From DASZVB01 sp036272055 (GTDB lineage: Bacteria > Myxococcota_A > Polyangia > Polyangiales > Polyangiaceae), in assembly GCA_036272055.1 (NCBI GenBank), contig DATAZL010000125.1:1-64000 (forward strand): a DNA stretch of 64,000 nt, read 5' to 3'. The notes beneath the pieces were generated by a model. That model was not told where the DNA came from. It ran no database searches and saw only the letters and a list, made by a program, of their open reading frames with translations. Numbering within the stretch: the first letter of the stretch is position 1; each line of letters starts with the position of its first letter. Positions 16,401-25,721 of the stretch are shown here, piece by piece. The position numbers were made by a program, and so were the translations under genes.

Positions 16401-17090
16401 GTGGCGGGGACCTGGGCGTTCCGCACGCGCGCCGAGATAGAAGCCACCGCGCGCTTCGCCCGCATGGCGACGGATCTCGCGAGGGTAGGCGCCACCGACG
16501 TGGTCGTGCAAGGCGCGCGCGATGCGGCGGCGGACGAGGCGCGGCACCGGGACCTCTGCGCGAAGCTCGCAGCCAAATGGGGCGAGCCGAACGCGCTGAA
16601 TCACGTGCCACCCGATCAGCGAATCGGCCGCTCCGACATGGACCCGCGCGATCGCCTGCTGTGGGAGCTGGTCGCCGTGTGCTGCATCAGCGAGACGATG
16701 AACACGTCGCTGATGACCCGCTGCATGGAAGTCGCGAAGGAGCCCGAGATCCGCTCGACGCTCCACGAGCTCCTGACCGACGAGGTCCGTCACGCGCGTC
16801 TCGGCTGGGCGCACCTCGCGGCTGAGCGCGTCGCCGGCCGCGGTGCGTTCCTGTCCGAGGTGCTGCCGCGAATGCTCGAGGCGAGCATCGAGCCCGGCTT
16901 CCTCGAAGGGGCGATGGTCGCACCGTGGACGGAAGCGCTCTACGAGTACGGCGAGCTGCCGACGTCCGAGCTCGTGCAGATCTACTGCGACACCCTGAAT
17001 CTCGTCGTGTTCAAGGGCCTCGACGCGGTCGGCATCGACACGTCCAAGGGTCGCGCCTGGCTCGAATCACGGACCCGACACGCGTCGTAG
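16401..17090 (+). CDS. Ferritin-like di-iron protein
   Basis: About 229 residues from GTG 16401. The frame is open further upstream without a good ATG, so the start is uncertain; the sequence from ISSDEQELIRAR just before it may be native. ADEARHRDL and TDEVRHARLGWAHL are the ExxH-type iron-binding motifs of ferritin-like four-helix bundles. Helical, Leu/Ala-rich sequence fills the rest. It follows the second Cys-rich lipoprotein on the same strand, possibly co-transcribed. Role could be iron or oxidative chemistry; no specific subfamily can be named. Confidence 0.68.
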   Translation: MAGTWAFRTRAEIEATARFARMATDLARVGATDVVVQGARDAAADEARHRDLCAKLAAKWGEPNALNHVPPDQRIGRSDMDPRDRLLWELVAVCCISETMNTSLMTRCMEVAKEPEIRSTLHELLTDEVRHARLGWAHLAAERVAGRGAFLSEVLPRMLEASIEPGFLEGAMVAPWTEALYEYGELPTSELVQIYCDTLNLVVFKGLDAVGIDTSKGRAWLESRTRHAS

Positions 17091-17114
17091 GGCGCGTCGC
17101 AACGAACACCGCGG

Positions 17115-18515
17115 TCAGGCCCGCATCGTGCGGACGGCGCGCAGCTTGTTGCTGACGTCGAGTGCCGCGACCTTGTACGCCTCGGCGAGGGTCGGATAGT
17201 TGAAGACCGCGTCGACGAGATAGTCGACCGTGCCGCCGCAACCCATGACGGCCTGCCCGATGTGCACGCCCTCCGTCGCGCCGGTGCCGAACAGGTGCAC
17301 GCCGAGGAGCTTCCGCGTCTCGAGGCACACCAGGAGCTTCAGCATGCCGAACGAATCGCCGGCGATTTGCCCGCGCGCGAGCTCGCGGTAACGCGAGACG
17401 CCCACCTCGTACGGGATGCCCGCGTCGGTGAGCTCTGCTTCACTCCGGCCGACGTAGCTGATCTCGGGGATCGTATAGATACCGATGGGCATCGACGCGA
17501 TGATGGGCGGCGTGGGTTCGCCGAAGGCGTGATACGCCGCGAGTCGTCCCTGCTCCATCGACGTCGCAGCGAGCGCGGGAAAGCCGATGACGTCCCCCAC
17601 GGCGTAGATGTGCGGCGCGCTCGTCCGGTAGTGCTCGTCGACCTTGATGCGACCCCGATCGTCGACCGCGATATTCACGGCGTCGAGGCCGAGCCCTACC
17701 GTCGCGCCGAGTCGTCCGGCCGAGTACATCACCACGTCGGCGGGGATCGTCTTCCCCGACGCCAGCACGGTGAGAGCGCGGCCGTTGTGGAGCTCCACCG
17801 ACGCCACCGATTCGCGGAAGCGGAACGTCACCGCGAGCTCGCGCAGGTGATACATCAACGCCTGCACGACCTCTTCGTCGCAGAACTCGAGCATGCGGTC
17901 GCGACGCTCCACGACCGTCACCTTGCTGCCGAGCGCGGCGAAGATCGACGCGTACTCGATGCCGATGACGCCCGCGCCGACGACCACCAGGGACGCCGGG
18001 ATGCTTTGCATGCAGAGGATGCCGTCGGAGTCGAGCACGCTCCGGTCGTCGAACGCGACGTTGGACGGGCGCGCCGGCTTCGTCCCGGTCGCGATGATGA
18101 TCTTGTCGGCGGTGAGCTGCGTGATGCCGGCCTTGCCGTCGATCGCGACGGTGTGATCGTCGACGAAGCGCGCCGCCCCGTGCAAGAGCGCCACGTGGTT
18201 CCGTCCGAGCTGGTCCTGGACGACCTCGTGCTCGCGGCTGACCACGTGCTCCGTGCGCCCGGAGAGATCCTCCATCGTGATCTCGCTCTTCACGCGGTAG
18301 CTCTGTCCGTAGAGCTGCCGCTGCGAGAGCCCGGTCAGATAAAGGACGGTCTCCCGGAGGGTCTTCGACGGGATGGTCCCCGTGTTGAGGCACGCCCCGC
18401 CCACCACGTCGGAGCGCTCGACGATGGCCGCCCGCTTTCCGAGCTTTGCGGCGGCGATGGCCGCTTTCTGCCCGCCGGGGCCACAGCCGAGCACCAGGAG
18501 ATCGTAGTCGGGCAC
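17115..18515 (-). CDS. sthA: Soluble pyridine nucleotide transhydrogenase (Si-specific)
   Basis: A 466-residue flavoprotein of the disulfide-reductase superfamily. The FAD motif LGCGPGGQKAAIAAAKLG, then GGACLNTGTIPSKTLRE, in which the second redox cysteine is replaced by Thr, is the hallmark that separates SthA from lipoamide dehydrogenase. The NAD(P) motif VVGAGVIGIEYASIFAALG and the second FAD segment IYAVGDVIGFPALAATSMEQGRLA follow. It equilibrates NADPH and NADH in the cytoplasm. It is convergent with the ferritin-like gene and alone on its strand. Confidence 0.93.
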   Translation of the reverse strand: MPDYDLLVLGCGPGGQKAAIAAAKLGKRAAIVERSDVVGGACLNTGTIPSKTLRETVLYLTGLSQRQLYGQSYRVKSEITMEDLSGRTEHVVSREHEVVQDQLGRNHVALLHGAARFVDDHTVAIDGKAGITQLTADKIIIATGTKPARPSNVAFDDRSVLDSDGILCMQSIPASLVVVGAGVIGIEYASIFAALGSKVTVVERRDRMLEFCDEEVVQALMYHLRELAVTFRFRESVASVELHNGRALTVLASGKTIPADVVMYSAGRLGATVGLGLDAVNIAVDDRGRIKVDEHYRTSAPHIYAVGDVIGFPALAATSMEQGRLAAYHAFGEPTPPIIASMPIGIYTIPEISYVGRSEAELTDAGIPYEVGVSRYRELARGQIAGDSFGMLKLLVCLETRKLLGVHLFGTGATEGVHIGQAVMGCGGTVDYLVDAVFNYPTLAEAYKVAALDVSNKLRAVRTMRA

Positions 18516-18731
18516 GTATAACCGTTCACCCTGCTCTTGTTGCCGGGGGGTCTCCGGTCAGTAACGAGCAGAAGCGCAGAGGGGCGAATGGTCCACGGTC
18601 CGGGTGACCGGGGGACGACCTTGCGGTGACGATGAGACGTCGCGGCCGCTCCGGAACCGTCAGCGAGCCGGGAGCCAACCGAACATACCGTAGACGAGAC
18701 AGAGCCGGGTCCAGGTACTACTCTAGGGAGG

Positions 18732-19307
18732 TTGTCCTCGGACTTCCCACCGCCGGCGTCGCACGACACGGACCGCGTCGTCACCCAGATCGCCGTCGCG
18801 CACGTGCTCGCGCTGGACGGCAAGACGCACCGGATGCGCGATCTGTGGGGCCAGGCCACGACGATCACGACCTTCGTCCGGCACTTCGGTTGTCTATTCT
18901 GCCACCAGATGGTGGGTGAGCTGGCCGCCTACACACCCAGGATCCTCGAACGCGGCGCGCGAATCGTGATCGTCGGCAATGGCACCCTGGAGCAGGCCAG
19001 GCATTTCTTCTCCGAGAAGAAACTCCCGCGTCAGGGGGTTGCGGTCGTCACCGATCCGCGACGGGAGTCATACGGGGCTGCCGGGCTGGAGCGCGGGGTC
19101 GCCCGCACGCTGCTCCACCCCGGGGCGATCGCCGCCTATGGCGCCGCGACGCTGCGCGGCCATCGCGTCAACGGCCTGTTCGGCGACTTGACGCAGCTCG
19201 GCGGGATGTTCGTGATCAAGCCTCCCGCGACGCTCCTCTACGCGCATCGCTCGCGTTTTGCCGGCGATCACCCAGACTTGGACAGGGTACTTTCGCACCT
19301 CCCCTAA
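18732..19307 (+). CDS. AhpC/TSA-2 (PRXL2-like) peroxiredoxin-like protein
   Basis: A 191-residue thioredoxin-fold protein. RHFGCLFCHQMV carries a CxxC at the position of the peroxidatic cysteine in the AhpC/TSA_2 family. IVIVGNGTLEQARHF and LYADxx-type strands are replaced here by VVTDPRRESYGAAGL, and FVIKPPATLLYAHRS forms the last strand. The TTG at 18732 is tentative: AGGGAGG at 18725-18731 abuts it, giving no spacing, but no better start exists before the conserved core. It begins a plus-strand group with two unknown paralogs. Confidence 0.7.
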   Translation: MSSDFPPPASHDTDRVVTQIAVAHVLALDGKTHRMRDLWGQATTITTFVRHFGCLFCHQMVGELAAYTPRILERGARIVIVGNGTLEQARHFFSEKKLPRQGVAVVTDPRRESYGAAGLERGVARTLLHPGAIAAYGAATLRGHRVNGLFGDLTQLGGMFVIKPPATLLYAHRSRFAGDHPDLDRVLSHLP

Positions 19308-19349
19308 ATCCCGGACAGGCCGCGTCGTAATCCATCTTGGAAGTACCGG

Positions 19350-19847
19350 ATGGCACGACAGGGGGATGCATTGAAGACGTTCGCGTTCCGAAGCGGCAAG
19401 GCAAACGCTCCGTACTTCGTTCTCCTGCACACCGAGGAGGATCCGGAGCAAGACGACTGGGCTGAATACGTCCGCGCCATCGGCGTGATGGTCGCGTCCG
19501 AGGGTCGGCACGTGCACGCCTTCGTCGCGACCGACGGCGGAGGACCAAACGCCTCGCAACGCCAGGAGCTCGCGAGCGTCGTGCAGGGTTCCAGAGGAGC
19601 CGTCACCCACGTCTTCACAACGAACTCGTTCGTGCGCGGCATCGTCACCGCGTTTCGATGGGTCGCCGGTGCACGCGCGCTCGCGCACCATCCGCGAGAA
19701 TTTCTCGAAGTGTGCGAGCGATGCAATGTGTCTCCTTACGAGGTCCTCGCCGACTTCGGGGCGGCGCAGAAGTCGCTTCCGCGGATCGAGGTGCTCGATC
19801 AGCTCGTGGGCTCGGTCAACCCCGCGCGCGTCTCCGAAGGGGGCTGA
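19350..19847 (+). CDS. Unknown protein, paralog A of a tandem pair
   Basis: A 165-residue cytoplasmic protein I do not recognise. It has an N-terminal strand (LKTFAFRSG), FVLLHTEEDPEQDDW, then VHAFVATDGGGPNASQRQEL, THVFTTNSFVRGIVTAFRWVAGAR and a helical C-terminus with two cysteines (VCERCNVS). The alternating strand/helix pattern could be a small STAS-like alpha/beta domain, but that is a guess from pattern only. It lies 2 bases from its paralog, so the two are co-translated. The shared VATDGGGPN loop is the most conserved feature and a likely ligand site. Confidence 0.6.
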   Translation: MARQGDALKTFAFRSGKANAPYFVLLHTEEDPEQDDWAEYVRAIGVMVASEGRHVHAFVATDGGGPNASQRQELASVVQGSRGAVTHVFTTNSFVRGIVTAFRWVAGARALAHHPREFLEVCERCNVSPYEVLADFGAAQKSLPRIEVLDQLVGSVNPARVSEGG

Positions 19848-19849
19848 CC

Positions 19850-20335
19850 TTGAAAACGCTGTCGTTCGCACATAGCACCGCAGGGCCGCTCTACTTCGTG
19901 CTCCTGCACACCCCGGCCGAGCCCGATCCCGAAGAGTGGAGCGCCTATCTGCGCGTGCTGCGCAACAAGGTGACCCCCGAAGCGAAGCCGGTGCACGTGT
20001 TCGTCGCCACCGACGGCGGCGGCCCCAACGCCGCTCAGCGACAGGATCTGGCGCACCTGGCCGATCGCCCCGATCGGGGACCGGTCATGCACGTCTTCAC
20101 CAACGAGACCTTCGCGCGCGTCATCGTCTCAGCCTTCACGTGGATCGCCGGAGCCCGCGCTACCGCCCACGCCCCCGCAGAATTCCCAGCCGTGTGCACG
20201 GAGCTCGGCTTATCACCCGCCGACGTTCTCTTCGATCTGATCGTCGCCGAGCGAGCCATACCGAAGACGCGCGTCATGCGCTTCATGAACGACGCCGTGA
20301 ACCGCCACCGCCTCGCGGCGGATCGCTCGGCATGA
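19850..20335 (+). CDS. Unknown protein, paralog B of the tandem pair
   Basis: A 161-residue protein aligned end to end with the upstream paralog: LKTLSFA, FVLLHTPAEPDPEEW, VHVFVATDGGGPNAAQRQDL, MHVFTNETFARVIVSAFTWIAGAR. It starts with TTG at 19850, two bases after the previous stop. The spacing is conserved and only the C-terminal 30 residues differ, consistent with tandem duplication and partner-specific tails. Convergent with the PoxB-like gene, one base away. No known domain recognised. Confidence 0.6.
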   Translation: MKTLSFAHSTAGPLYFVLLHTPAEPDPEEWSAYLRVLRNKVTPEAKPVHVFVATDGGGPNAAQRQDLAHLADRPDRGPVMHVFTNETFARVIVSAFTWIAGARATAHAPAEFPAVCTELGLSPADVLFDLIVAERAIPKTRVMRFMNDAVNRHRLAADRSA

Positions 20336-20336
20336 G

Positions 20337-22127
20337 CTAACGGTCCGTACGCTTGCCGAGCGACGGAAACAGGCTCGCGACGGAGCGCTTCAGGACGGCG
20401 AGCGCGTCGGCGTCACCGGACAGGAGGGCTCTCGCGTAGGAACCCGCTTGCTCGGCGCTGATGTGCGGCGGGATCGGAGGCACGTTCGGATCGGTGAGGA
20501 CGTCGAGCACGAAGGGCCGATCTGCCCGGAACGCAGCGTCGAGTGCGGCAGGGAGCTCCTCGGGCTTCGTGACGCGGGCGCCTCCGAGGCCGAGCAACTC
20601 GGCGTACTTCGCGTAGTCGAGATCGGGTAGCTCCTGTGACGCTGCGTACTTCGGCTGTCCCTCCGTCACGCGCTGCTCCCAGGTGACCATGTTGAGATCG
20701 CGGTTGTTCATCACGACCACGACGAAGCACGGATTTGCCCACCTTTCGCGGTACTTGGCGAGCGTGATGAGCCCGTTCAGCCCGTTCAGCTGCATCGCGC
20801 CGTCGCCCACGCAGGCAACCACCGGTCGCTCGGGAAACGCGAACTTCGCCGCGATGCCGTACGGGATCGCCGGCCCCATGGTGGCGAGGCCGCCGGAGAA
20901 CGACACCATCATGTCTCCCGTGATGCGAACGTCGCGCGCGACGAAGCTCGTCACGGAACCAGTGTCCGCCGTGAGGATCGTGTTCGTGGGAAGACGCGAC
21001 GACAGCTGGCGGAAGACGAGCTGCGGGTTGATCGGCTCGGCGGCGGTCTGTGCGCGCTCCTCGAGGAGCTTGCGCCAGTCGTCGACCCATCCGATGACCC
21101 GCTGCTGAAATTTCCGTTCCGTCCTCGGTCGCAGCAACGGCAAGAGCGCGCGAAGGGTCTCCGCGGCGTCTCCGACGAGATTCAGGTCCATCGGGTAACG
21201 CATCCCGAGCATCTTGCCGTCGATGTCGATCTGGACGCCGCGAGCACGTCCCTCCTTCGGCAAGAACTCGGAGTACGGGAAGCTCGAGCCGATCATCAGG
21301 AGCGTGTCACATTCGTTCATCAGGTCGACGCTCGGTCGGGTGCCGAGGAGCCCGATGGAACCCGTGCAAAACGGGACGTCGTCGGGAACGACGGCGAGAC
21401 CGAGCAGCGACTTTGCCACTCCCGCGTCGAGTACTTCGGCGGTCCTGATGACCTCGTCCCTGGCCTGAAGGGCGCCGGCGCCGACGAGCATCGCGATGCG
21501 CTCGCCCTGGTTGAGGATCTCCGCGGCGCGCTCGAGATCTCGACGCTGGGGCACGACGCTCGGCAGGCGGTAACCGGGCCCGGAGTGCACCGTTCCGTGC
21601 TCGTGGGGCGCGTCCGCGGCGTTCAGCCGCTGGAGATCGTTCGGCAGCACGAGACAGGTGACCGAGCGCGTCGCGAGCGCCGTTCGAATCGCACGATCGA
21701 GGAGGTGACGCACCTGCTCGGGCGTCGTGGCCATGTGCACGTACTCGTGCGCCACGTCCTTGAAGAGCGACGTCAGGTCGACCTCTTGCTGGTAATCGCC
21801 GCCGAGCGACGCGCGCGCCTGCTGCCCGACGATTGCCAGCACCGGCACGTGGTCCATCTTTGCGTCGTAGAGACCGTTCAGCACGTGGATCGCGCCTGGC
21901 CCCGACGTCGCCAGGCACACGCCGAGCTCCCCGGTGAACTTCGCGTGCCCGGAGGCCATGAACGCCGCGAGCTCCTCGTGCCGCGTCTGCACGAACTCCA
22001 TGCCGTGGTCGTCGCGGTTCAGCGCACCGAGCACGCCGTTGATGCCGTCACCCGGATACCCGAAGATCCGCCGCACGCCCCACTGCGCGAGCCGCCGGAC
22101 CACGAAATCGCTGACCGTCTCGCTCAT
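20337..22127 (-). CDS. ThDP-dependent pyruvate oxidase/dehydrogenase-like enzyme (PoxB/AHAS superfamily)
   Basis: A 596-residue three-domain ThDP enzyme. The N-terminal PYR domain has RHEELAAFMASGHAKFTG with the catalytic Glu. The middle Rossmann-like domain includes LVGAGALQARDEV. The C-terminal PP domain has GDGAMQLNGLNGL...VVMNNRD, the GDG-NN ThDP/metal motif. GYPGDGINGVLGAL near the start is typical of PoxB-type proteins. The ATG at 22127 (MSETVSDF) is preferred over a GTG nine codons upstream because the conserved domain begins there. Probably decarboxylates pyruvate or a related 2-keto acid; the electron acceptor cannot be read. Confidence 0.82.
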   Translation of the reverse strand: MSETVSDFVVRRLAQWGVRRIFGYPGDGINGVLGALNRDDHGMEFVQTRHEELAAFMASGHAKFTGELGVCLATSGPGAIHVLNGLYDAKMDHVPVLAIVGQQARASLGGDYQQEVDLTSLFKDVAHEYVHMATTPEQVRHLLDRAIRTALATRSVTCLVLPNDLQRLNAADAPHEHGTVHSGPGYRLPSVVPQRRDLERAAEILNQGERIAMLVGAGALQARDEVIRTAEVLDAGVAKSLLGLAVVPDDVPFCTGSIGLLGTRPSVDLMNECDTLLMIGSSFPYSEFLPKEGRARGVQIDIDGKMLGMRYPMDLNLVGDAAETLRALLPLLRPRTERKFQQRVIGWVDDWRKLLEERAQTAAEPINPQLVFRQLSSRLPTNTILTADTGSVTSFVARDVRITGDMMVSFSGGLATMGPAIPYGIAAKFAFPERPVVACVGDGAMQLNGLNGLITLAKYRERWANPCFVVVVMNNRDLNMVTWEQRVTEGQPKYAASQELPDLDYAKYAELLGLGGARVTKPEELPAALDAAFRADRPFVLDVLTDPNVPPIPPHISAEQAGSYARALLSGDADALAVLKRSVASLFPSLGKRTDR

Positions 22128-22487
22128 CGTTCGCTCGTGAAGCGGCGCGAGCACGAGCGCCAGTCGTCCCTTTCATCGACTTAACGACTAACCGGCTCGA
22201 GCAGCGCCACTACTGTCCGGCGTAGTCCGGACGGCGTCCCGGGTTACCCGGACAGCACGCGTCGAAATTACTTACGACCAGGTGACTTGCCACAATTCGT
22301 GATGCGCTGCCCGAACGGGGCACAATACCCGCACCGACTTTCGCGACTGAGGCAAGGATTCACAGCGAGGTTCGTTCGACGGCGTGCGCGTTCGTCCTGC
22401 ACCCACGACTTCGCCCTGTTTCGTCTTCCGACGACCGATGGCGCGACTCCTGCTTCGTGCCGTTGCTCTCGTATTGCTCTGCTGCAG
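22128..22487. promoter_or_regulatory. 360-bp divergent control region of the oxidase/alcohol dehydrogenase operon
   Basis: The only structure seen is a cluster of dyads: CTGTCCGG (22213-22220) with CCGGACAG (22248-22255), an internal CCGGGT-T-ACCCGG (22239-22251), and a gtccgg/ccggac pair between them. It separates the PoxB-like gene from the plus-strand operon. It probably contains both promoters and a regulator site. The open frame upstream of 22488 is Arg/Cys-rich and not considered coding. Confidence 0.5.
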
Positions 22488-24365
22488 ATGGTCGAAGAAA
22501 GAGCGTCCGAACGTCTCGCGAGGATCTGGGCAACTCCACGCTCCTTCTGGGGCGTGGTCTCGACCGTCGACCACAAGGTGATCGGCATTCGATACATCGT
22601 GACGGCCCTGGCCTTCCTGGTCGCTGGCGGTCTCGAGGCGCTGGTGATGCGTATCCAGCTCTCGGGGCCGGAGCGGAACGACCTGAGTCCGGAGCTCTAC
22701 GACCAGCTCTTCAGCATGCACGGGCTCACGATGATCTTCTGGTACGCGTCGCCCATTCTCTCGGGCTTCGGCAACTACCTCCTGCCTCTGATGCTCGGCT
22801 CGCGGGACATGGCGTTCCCGCGCCTGAACGCCTTCAGCTACTGGACGTTCCTGTTCTCGGGTCTCTTCGTCTACTCGAGCTTTCTCCTCGGGCAGGCACC
22901 GCACGCCGGGTGGTTCGCGTACGTGCCCTACACGGACCGAGCGTACTCGCCCGGCCTAAACATGGACTTCTACGCGCTGTCGCTCATTTTACTGAGCGTC
23001 TCGACGACCGCCGGCGCGATCAACTTCATCGTCACCATCTTCCGGCTGCGCGCGCCGGGCATGGCGATTCAGCGCATGCCGCTCTTCATGTACAGCACGA
23101 TGACGACGTCGGCTCTATCGGTACTGGCGTTACCCGCGCTCTCCGTCGCATGCATCTTTCTTGAGCTCGACCGTCAGTGGGGGACTCACTTCTTCGATGC
23201 ATCCCGCGGCGGCTCTCCTCTCCTCTGGCAGCACTCATTCTGGTTCTTCGGGCATCCGTGGGTGTACGTCGTGTTCCTTCCGGCCACGGGCATGGTCTCG
23301 ATGCTCCTGCCAGTATTCGCGCGGCGACCCATCGTCGGATACACCTACGTCGCGCTCTCGACGGTGATGACCGGCGTCGTCGGAATGGGCGTGTGGGTGC
23401 ACCACATGTTCGCCGTCGGCATGAGTCAGCTCTCGATGAGCCTGTTCGGCGCCGCGAGCATGACGATCTCGGTGTTCAGCACAGTGCAGGTGTTCGCGTG
23501 GATCGCGACGCTGTGGCACGGGCGCCCGGTCATGACGACCGCACTGCGATTCGCGCTCGGATTCATCGCGCTGTTCGTCGTCGGGGGATTGAGCGGCGTC
23601 GTCACCGCGATGGTGCCCTTCGACTGGCAGCTCACCGACACGTACTTCGTCGTCGCGCACCTTCATTACGTGCTCATCGGCGCCAACGTCTTCCCGGTGT
23701 TCGCGGCGCTCTATTACTGGTTTCCGAAGATGACGGGGCGGCTCGCCGACGAGCGCTTCGGCGCGGCGAGCTTCTGGACGATGTTCGTCGGGTTCAGCGT
23801 CGCGTTCTTCCCGATGCACCTGGTCGGTCTCGCCGGAATGCCGCGGCGCATCTTCACTTATCCTGCGGGCATGGGCTGGGGCAGCGCGAACCTCGTCGTG
23901 ACCGTGGGCGCGTTTGTCTTCGGCCTCGGCATCTTGATGAGCTTCGTGAACTTCTTCACGTCACTACGGCGCGGTGCCGTCGCCGGCCCCGATCCGTGGA
24001 AAGCCGACACGCTCGAGTGGGCGATCCCGTCTCCGCCGCCGGCGTACAACTGGCTGCGCATTCCGACGGTGCACGGCCGTCATCCGCTCTGGGAAAATCC
24101 GCGAGCAGGAGACGCTTCCGCTGCCGAGCCGAGAGAGTCCTTCGAGCGCCGTGAGACGGTTTCGACGTCGGCTCTCGAAGCCGATCCGGCGGGCATCGCG
24201 AAAATGCCCGAGGACTCCGTCGCACCGCTCCTGCTCTCGCTCGTGCTCACGGCGTTGTGCACTGCGCTGCTCCTCAGGCAGCTCTGGGTAGCGGGTGCCG
24301 CGCTGCTGGTCGCGATCGCGCTGGCCGGCACCTGGCTCTGGCCGTCGAAGGAGGCACTTGCGTGA
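22488..24365 (+). CDS. ctaD: Cytochrome c oxidase subunit I (haem-copper, A-type)
   Basis: A 625-residue protein with twelve core helices. All redox-centre signatures are visible: MHGLTMIFWY (low-spin haem His), FFGHPWVYVVFLP (the His-Tyr pair of CuB), VWVHHMFAVGM (two CuB His) and VAHLHYVL (haem a/a3 His pair). After the core there is a polar linker and two more hydrophobic helices (about residues 570-620), the C-terminal extension found in long CtaD proteins of caa3-type oxidases. The ATG at 22488 places a hydrophilic start before the first helix. First gene of a nine-gene operon; overlaps the subunit III gene by 4 bp. Confidence 0.93.
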   Translation: MVEERASERLARIWATPRSFWGVVSTVDHKVIGIRYIVTALAFLVAGGLEALVMRIQLSGPERNDLSPELYDQLFSMHGLTMIFWYASPILSGFGNYLLPLMLGSRDMAFPRLNAFSYWTFLFSGLFVYSSFLLGQAPHAGWFAYVPYTDRAYSPGLNMDFYALSLILLSVSTTAGAINFIVTIFRLRAPGMAIQRMPLFMYSTMTTSALSVLALPALSVACIFLELDRQWGTHFFDASRGGSPLLWQHSFWFFGHPWVYVVFLPATGMVSMLLPVFARRPIVGYTYVALSTVMTGVVGMGVWVHHMFAVGMSQLSMSLFGAASMTISVFSTVQVFAWIATLWHGRPVMTTALRFALGFIALFVVGGLSGVVTAMVPFDWQLTDTYFVVAHLHYVLIGANVFPVFAALYYWFPKMTGRLADERFGAASFWTMFVGFSVAFFPMHLVGLAGMPRRIFTYPAGMGWGSANLVVTVGAFVFGLGILMSFVNFFTSLRRGAVAGPDPWKADTLEWAIPSPPPAYNWLRIPTVHGRHPLWENPRAGDASAAEPRESFERRETVSTSALEADPAGIAKMPEDSVAPLLLSLVLTALCTALLLRQLWVAGAALLVAIALAGTWLWPSKEALA

Positions 24366-24970
24366 ACGCCGGCGACGTCGAGATGACCGTCCCGCCCACC
24401 ACTGACGACCGGCGGGGCACCGGCGGGATGATCCTCCTCATCGCGACCGAAGCCTCGCTGTTCGTCATGCTGCTCTTCGCCTATTTCTATCTCGCTCGCG
24501 AGCAGCGTCCGTGGCCGATGGATGCTCCGCCGCGACTACCGCTCGCCCTCGGCATGACCGGTGTGCTGCTCACCAGCAGCTTCGTCGTGCACGTCGCGTC
24601 GTTGCTCTGCCGCCGGGGCTGGCGTACCGCCGCCCGCATCGCGCTCGCGTTCACCATCGTCCTCGGCGTGGCGTTTCTCGCGGGTCAGGTGATGGAATAC
24701 CGCGACCACCTCCGCACCTTGAAGCCGACGACCGACGCTTACGGTTCGATCTTCTACACGATCACCAGTGTGCATGGCCTTCACGTGGTCGTCGGGCTCG
24801 CGATGCTCGCGTACGTGCTCTTCTTGCCGGGGTTCGACGGAACCGGCGAGCCGCCGCATCGTCCGCTCCATAACGCGTCGCTCTACTGGCACTTTGTCGA
24901 CGTGGTGTGGCTCTTCATCGTGGGCTTGCTCTATGTGCTGCCGCACTACATGAGCGGAGGGGCGCTATGA
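24362..24970 (+). CDS. ctaE: Cytochrome c oxidase subunit III
   Basis: A 202-residue membrane protein with five helices, as in short caa3-type subunit III. ILLIATEASLFVMLLFAYFY, GQVMEYRDHL, FYTITSVHGLHVVVGLA and YWHFVDVVWLFIVGLLYV match the conserved Glu and His segments of the family. The GTG at 24362 overlaps the ctaD stop; the 3' end overlaps the next small gene. It stabilises the oxidase core. Confidence 0.9.
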   Translation: MNAGDVEMTVPPTTDDRRGTGGMILLIATEASLFVMLLFAYFYLAREQRPWPMDAPPRLPLALGMTGVLLTSSFVVHVASLLCRRGWRTAARIALAFTIVLGVAFLAGQVMEYRDHLRTLKPTTDAYGSIFYTITSVHGLHVVVGLAMLAYVLFLPGFDGTGEPPHRPLHNASLYWHFVDVVWLFIVGLLYVLPHYMSGGAL

Positions 24971-25353
24971 CCGAGCCCGCAACCGGAGCACCTCGCCACG
25001 CACATGCATGGGTCTTCGTGCTCGGTGCGCCACTCGCCTGGGCGCTGCAGCTCGTCCTCGGATGGCTCGTCAGTGCAGCCGCGTGCTGTACGCGTCTCTC
25101 GCCACCCTCGCTGTCGGCGACCGGCGCGCGTAACGCCGAGCTAGGCATCACTGCGGCCGCGCTGCTCGTTGCGATCACGTGCACCGTGACCGGCGCGCGA
25201 CGCCGACGCGGCTCGATCGACACCCGTCACGGTGGCGAGTTACCCGACTTCCTCGCCAGCATTTCGTGGCTCCTCGGGCTGATCATCACACTTGCGATCC
25301 TGTGGGCAGGCGTCGCCGCGCTCGTGTTGCCCGTTTGCGAGCGTGGACGATGA
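24967..25353 (+). CDS. Small three-helix membrane protein of the oxidase operon
   Basis: A 128-residue protein with three hydrophobic helices (about residues 15-38, 60-78 and 97-123). It contains ACC in the first helix end and a final LPVCERGR. It is translationally coupled on both sides (ATGA overlaps). No family is recognised. In position and size it resembles the small accessory or subunit IV-like proteins that accompany caa3 operons, so an assembly or structural role is a reasonable inference. Confidence 0.55.
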   Translation: MTEPATGAPRHAHAWVFVLGAPLAWALQLVLGWLVSAAACCTRLSPPSLSATGARNAELGITAAALLVAITCTVTGARRRRGSIDTRHGGELPDFLASISWLLGLIITLAILWAGVAALVLPVCERGR

Positions 25354-25718
25354 CCGGCAGCCTACGGCTCGGCCTCGCTGTCCTCGTCGCCGCAATCACC
25401 GCGACTGCATGCGAGACGTCGCCGGAGCGGTTCACCTGGGGCGATTCGCGGCGTGGAGCAAACGTCATCCAGCAAGCTGCATGCGGGAGCTGCCACGTGA
25501 TCCCCGGGATCCGCGCCGCGCACGGACTCGTCGGGCCGCCCCTCGAGACATTTTCCGAGCGCACGTACATCGCCGAGCAGCTCCCGAACACCCCCGTGAA
25601 TCTGGCGCACTGGATTCGTGATCCGCAAGACGTCGAACCTCGAACGGCCATGCCGAACCTCGGCCTGACGGAGCGGCAGTCGCTGGACGTCGCCGCCTAC
25701 CTCTTCACGCTCAGGTAA
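25350..25718 (+). CDS. Small c-type cytochrome lipoprotein
   Basis: A 122-residue protein with a hydrophobic signal and lipobox-like TATAC at residues 17-21. A single haem site CGSCH and a later PNLGLT, whose upstream Met (AMPNLG) is the likely distal ligand, follow. The fold length (about 95 mature residues) matches class I cytochromes c. It sits between the oxidase subunits and the PQQ dehydrogenase, so it probably carries electrons on the periplasmic membrane surface towards the caa3 oxidase. Confidence 0.85.
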   Translation: MTGSLRLGLAVLVAAITATACETSPERFTWGDSRRGANVIQQAACGSCHVIPGIRAAHGLVGPPLETFSERTYIAEQLPNTPVNLAHWIRDPQDVEPRTAMPNLGLTERQSLDVAAYLFTLR

Positions 25719-25721
25719 CGA

